Assembly (NCBI RefSeq): GCF_030409685.1 | Contig: NZ_JAUFQJ010000006.1 | Coordinates: forward strand, 620,001 to 684,000 | DNA length: 64,000 nt | Direction of reading: 5' to 3' | Origin: Ferruginibacter paludis | GTDB taxonomy: Bacteria > Bacteroidota > Bacteroidia > Chitinophagales > Chitinophagaceae | Part shown: piece after piece, positions 61,213 through 64,000 of the stretch | How positions within the stretch are numbered: position 1 is the first letter of the stretch | Layout of the letters: every line of letters starts with the position of its first letter | The notes under the pieces: generated by a model | Databases searched by the model: none | What the model was told of the DNA's origin: nothing | What the model saw: the letters and a program-made list of their open reading frames with translations, nothing else | Position numbers and translations under genes: made by a program

Positions 61213-63003
61213 TTAATCATTCAACTTCAATACCGCCAAAAATGCTTCCTGCGGTACTTCTACGTTGCCTATCTGCTTCATTCTTTTTTTACCTTCTTTC
61301 TGTTTTTCCAGCAGTTTGCGTTTACGGCTGATATCACCACCGTAACATTTGGCGGTAACATCTTTTCGGATGGCGCTGATGTTTTCGCGGGCCACTACTT
61401 TGGCGCCTATGCTGGCCTGTATGGCAATCTGGAACTGCTGACGCGGCAACAGTTCTTTTAATTTTTCACATAATTTACGGCCAAATTCATGCGCTCTCGC
61501 ACGGTGAATCAGGGCGCTCAACGCATCCAGTTTATCGCCATTTAATAAAATATCCATCTTCACAATATCACTTGGGCGATATTCAATCGGATGATAATCA
61601 AAAGAGGCATAACCACGGGTGATACTTTTTAAGCGGTCGTAAAAATCAAAAACGATTTCCGTTAAAGGCATATCAAAACTCAGTTCTACTCTTGTTGGTG
61701 TAAGATAACCCTGGCTTACCAGCACGCCGCGTTTGCTGATGCAAAGCGTCATAATGTTACCAATGTATTCCGGCTTGCTGATCATTTGTGCCCGGATAAA
61801 AGGTTCTTCAATCTTTTCTATGCGGCTCGGGTCGGGCATTTGCGTAGGATTGTTTACGGTAATCACTTCGCCCTTGGTGGTGGTGGCAATAAAACTTACG
61901 TTGGGTACAGTGGTGATTACGGTTTGGTTAAACTCCCTTTCCAGACGCTCCTGAATAATTTCCATGTGCAGCATGCCTAAAAATCCGCAGCGAAAACCGA
62001 AGCCCAAAGCCTGAGATGTTTCCAGTTCAAACGTAAGCGAGGCATCGTTCAATTGCAGCTTGTCCATACAATCCCGCAGCTCTTCAAAAGCATCTGTCTC
62101 AACCGGGAAAATACCGGCGAATACCATTGGCTTTACATCCTGGAAACCTTTGATGGACTCCGTTGCACCATTTATCATGGTGGTGATGGTATCGCCCACT
62201 TTTACTTCACGGGCATTTTTTATGCCTGTAATAATGTAGCCCACATCGCCGGCCCGCACTTCATTTTTGGGTGCAAGGCCCATTTTTAAAATGCCTACTT
62301 CATCGGCTCCATATTCCAGCCCGGTATTGCTGAATTTAATTTTATCGTTCTTTTTTAATGTGCCATTGAACACGCGGTAATAAACAATTATTCCGCGAAA
62401 GGAATTGTACACGCTGTCAAAAATTAAGGCTTGTAGTGGTGCTTCCGGATCGCCTTTTGGCGGTGGAATGCGTTCGATAATCGCTGTCAGAATTTCTTCA
62501 ATGCCGATGCCGCTTTTACCGCTAGCCAGCAAAATATCTTCTGCCTTGCAGCCAATCAATTCCACAATCTGGTCGGTTACCTCGGGTATCATGGCACCGT
62601 CCATGTCAATTTTGTTTATCACGGGAATGATCTCCAGGTTATTGTCTATCGCCAGGTATAAATTGCTGATGGTTTGCGCCTGTATTCCCTGGCTGGCATC
62701 TACGAGCAACAAAGCGCCTTCACAGGCTGCCAGTGCACGACTCACTTCATAACTAAAATCCACGTGGCCGGGTGTATCAATCAGGTTAAAAACATATTCT
62801 TCGCCCTTCCACTTGTAGTTGATTTGTATCGCATGGCTTTTTATGGTAATACCTTTCTCCCTTTCAAGATCCATATCGTCCAGCACCTGCGCCTGCATAT
62901 CCCTTTCGCCGATGGTATGGGTAAATTCCAGTAAACGGTCTGCCAGCGTGCTTTTTCCGTGGTCAATGTGCGCAATGATGCAAAAATTTCTGATGTTCTT
63001 CAT
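61213..63003 (-). CDS. lepA: Elongation factor 4 (LepA)
   Basis: 596 residues, full length. GTPase motifs: G1 [21 protein letters not shown]2/G3 [13 protein letters not shown] and [21 protein letters not shown]4 [11 protein letters not shown]. The LepA-specific C-terminal domain is present ([40 protein letters not shown]). It is a ribosome-associated translational GTPase that helps initiation and back-translocation under ionic stress. Here it seems to stand alone. Confidence 0.98.
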   Translation of the reverse strand: MKNIRNFCIIAHIDHGKSTLADRLLEFTHTIGERDMQAQVLDDMDLEREKGITIKSHAIQINYKWKGEEYVFNLIDTPGHVDFSYEVSRALAACEGALLLVDASQGIQAQTISNLYLAIDNNLEIIPVINKIDMDGAMIPEVTDQIVELIGCKAEDILLASGKSGIGIEEILTAIIERIPPPKGDPEAPLQALIFDSVYNSFRGIIVYYRVFNGTLKKNDKIKFSNTGLEYGADEVGILKMGLAPKNEVRAGDVGYIITGIKNAREVKVGDTITTMINGATESIKGFQDVKPMVFAGIFPVETDAFEELRDCMDKLQLNDASLTFELETSQALGFGFRCGFLGMLHMEIIQERLEREFNQTVITTVPNVSFIATTTKGEVITVNNPTQMPDPSRIEKIEEPFIRAQMISKPEYIGNIMTLCISKRGVLVSQGYLTPTRVELSFDMPLTEIVFDFYDRLKSITRGYASFDYHPIEYRPSDIVKMDILLNGDKLDALSALIHRARAHEFGRKLCEKLKELLPRQQFQIAIQASIGAKVVARENISAIRKDVTAKCYGGDISRKRKLLEKQKEGKKRMKQIGNVEVPQEAFLAVLKLND

Positions 63004-63844
63004 TCCCTTGTACGTCTGTTTTTAGAGCCGCAAAGATAGCCGCTTTTGCCGGATTTGGAACAGGGCTAAAAATTGAAAATACACGGTGTAAAATAGTTGC
63101 TTTTTACAGTACAGTCGGGGCTTTCAGCCGAATTATGCCCATCGGCTTTGGTTCCGGCTATCCGTTGCAAGCCCTCCGTAACCGCTGGCGGGGTTAGCAA
63201 CCGCCACCAGGGTTACTCCGGTCTTTCCACTCCTATCCGGCAGCCATTAGGCGTTTGAAGCTTTGTTGAGCATGGGGAAATGCAGTGCTTGCTGTATTGA
63301 AAAGATTGTACATAAACGATGTAAGCAATATTCGAAAGGGTTTTATATAAGGCAGTACGGACAGGGTGTTTTGGAAATTAACTTTAGCAACGTATGCTTG
63401 ATGACTCAATCAAAAAATGGTTAATATATCAACATAAAAAAGCACCAAATTTGTTTTCCCACTTTCCAATTGCTTGTTCCGTAGTACTTCCTAAACCTGA
63501 TGCTCCTGCTTTGAGTTAATCGATCTTTTTACAGATTCTTTCTTCTCAATTCATGATGTAAATATACAAACGCAGTTGGCACTTTTGCAACTTTTTAGAC
63601 GGGTATTTTTCGAATTTACCCTTCTAGTTTTGCACAGCTTTCGCCCCGCAAATTGCATTCGGCATAAATAAAAATCCGTATTAAAAATGAGGATTATTTA
63701 AAACTATTTTTTGTCACACGCAACGAACGCTATGGACAAGGAAACGGCGAAATATTGAACTTTGTGCCCGTTGTATTCTTTGTTCCGTTGTGTAGAATAC
63801 TTTGTATTTTTATCTAAACGATTATAAATCATCAATAACTGCTG
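63004..63844. other. 841-bp gene-free region between lepA and the last gene
   Basis: No ORF of note. 63110-63255 is clearly GC-richer than its surroundings and is annotated separately as a repeat-like block. The remainder is AT-rich. Near the right end, several TTTG and TAnnTTTG-like words (63757-63815) could form the promoter of the gene starting at 63845. Confidence 0.45.
63110..63255. repeat. GC-rich palindromic dispersed-repeat-like block
   Basis: The block has several short inverted segments, for example CCGCTGGCGGGGTTAG with AACCGCCACCAGGG, and CGGCTTTGG with CCGGCTATCCG. Blocks like this (GGCTTTC...CCGCTGGCGGGGTT...CCACC) recur between genes in Bacteroidota genomes. Only one copy is in this window, so its repeat status is an inference. 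Confidence 0.4.
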
Positions 63845-64000
63845 CATGAATACAACCAGGTTCTCCCGCTACATTTTTATTTTGCTTTTTATTGCTGTAA
63901 ACAGCATGGCCGATTCGCCGGCTCAGGCACAATCAACCAACGCGGCGCCGCTTCGGGTAGCCGTTGCCGGTATTACGCACGGTCATGTAGCCTGGCTGTT
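63845..64000 (+). CDS. Secreted Gfo/Idh/MocA-like oxidoreductase (N-terminus only)
   Basis: The frame from ATG 63845 runs off the right edge after 52 codons. MNTTRFSRYIFILLFIAVNS is a signal peptide, followed by APLRVAVAGITHGHVAWL. The last part resembles the first beta strand and loop of the Rossmann fold of Gfo/Idh/MocA proteins (VAVAGxxHGH), a common type of exported oxidoreductase or glycosidase-like protein in Bacteroidota. Too little is visible for a function. Confidence 0.6.

Overview
The window comes from a Bacteroidota chromosome, most likely a member of the Chitinophagaceae or a close relative. The evidence is a SusC-type TonB receptor, a hybrid two-component sensor, secreted glycosidases with cleaved or lipoprotein signals, a T9SS sorting domain, TAnnTTTG-type -7 promoter elements, a DUF4199 protein and low-GC, A-rich spacers. 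It is not a phage or plasmid. The mobile material consists of small cassettes (a RAYT/IS200-like unit and a GxxExxY unit), dispersed repeats and a decayed integrase.

Layout. 1-10.7 kb is the edge of a polysaccharide-utilization locus: SusC (cut by the window edge), a large secreted glycosidase-like protein, a RAYT transposase between inverted repeats, and an HTCS regulator. 11.4-28.3 kb is a stress/dormancy island: receiver protein, YdaT-like and BON proteins, PRPP synthase, COG2187 kinase, phosphoribosyltransferase, CapA-like protein, ribosome hibernation factor, CysQ, CdsA, T9SS protein, zinc alcohol dehydrogenase, zinc-ribbon and DUF5655 proteins, nitroreductase (with an in-frame stop), lipoprotein, class II ribonucleotide reductase, a probable small RNA and an alarmone synthetase. 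28.3-33 kb is a decay zone with several gene remnants. 33-38 kb holds small redox enzymes and an AraC regulator. 38-45.4 kb is a second carbohydrate cluster (esterase, GH43, GH2) next to a Nudix-type regulator with two palindromic operators. 45.5-49.3 kb has tRNA-Pro(GGG), a dihydroorotase-like protein, DUF4199, a GT2 and the GxxExxY cassette. 49.3-57.6 kb encodes the GDP-heptose precursor pathway (HddA, GmhA, HddC, GmhB) with a glycosyltransferase and a methyltransferase, interrupted by two secreted glycosidases including a GH29 fucosidase. 57.6-64 kb carries a GH8 enzyme, small unknowns, LepA and the start of a Gfo/Idh/MocA-type protein.

Main result. Eight transcription units of the 12-27 kb island have one composite control region: two TGA-N6-TCA palindromes (the Crp/Fnr half-site geometry) whose starts are exactly 22 bp apart, followed by a TAnnTTTG-like -7 element 35 bp from the upstream end of the promoter-proximal palindrome (36 bp in one case). 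These units are BON, HPF-CysQ-CdsA, CapA, the T9SS protein, the nitroreductase operon, the lipoprotein, NrdJ and the small RNA. The gene content resembles the mycobacterial DosR dormancy regulon. I infer a Crp/Fnr-family hypoxia or starvation regulon in a Bacteroidota genome; the regulator itself is not in the window.
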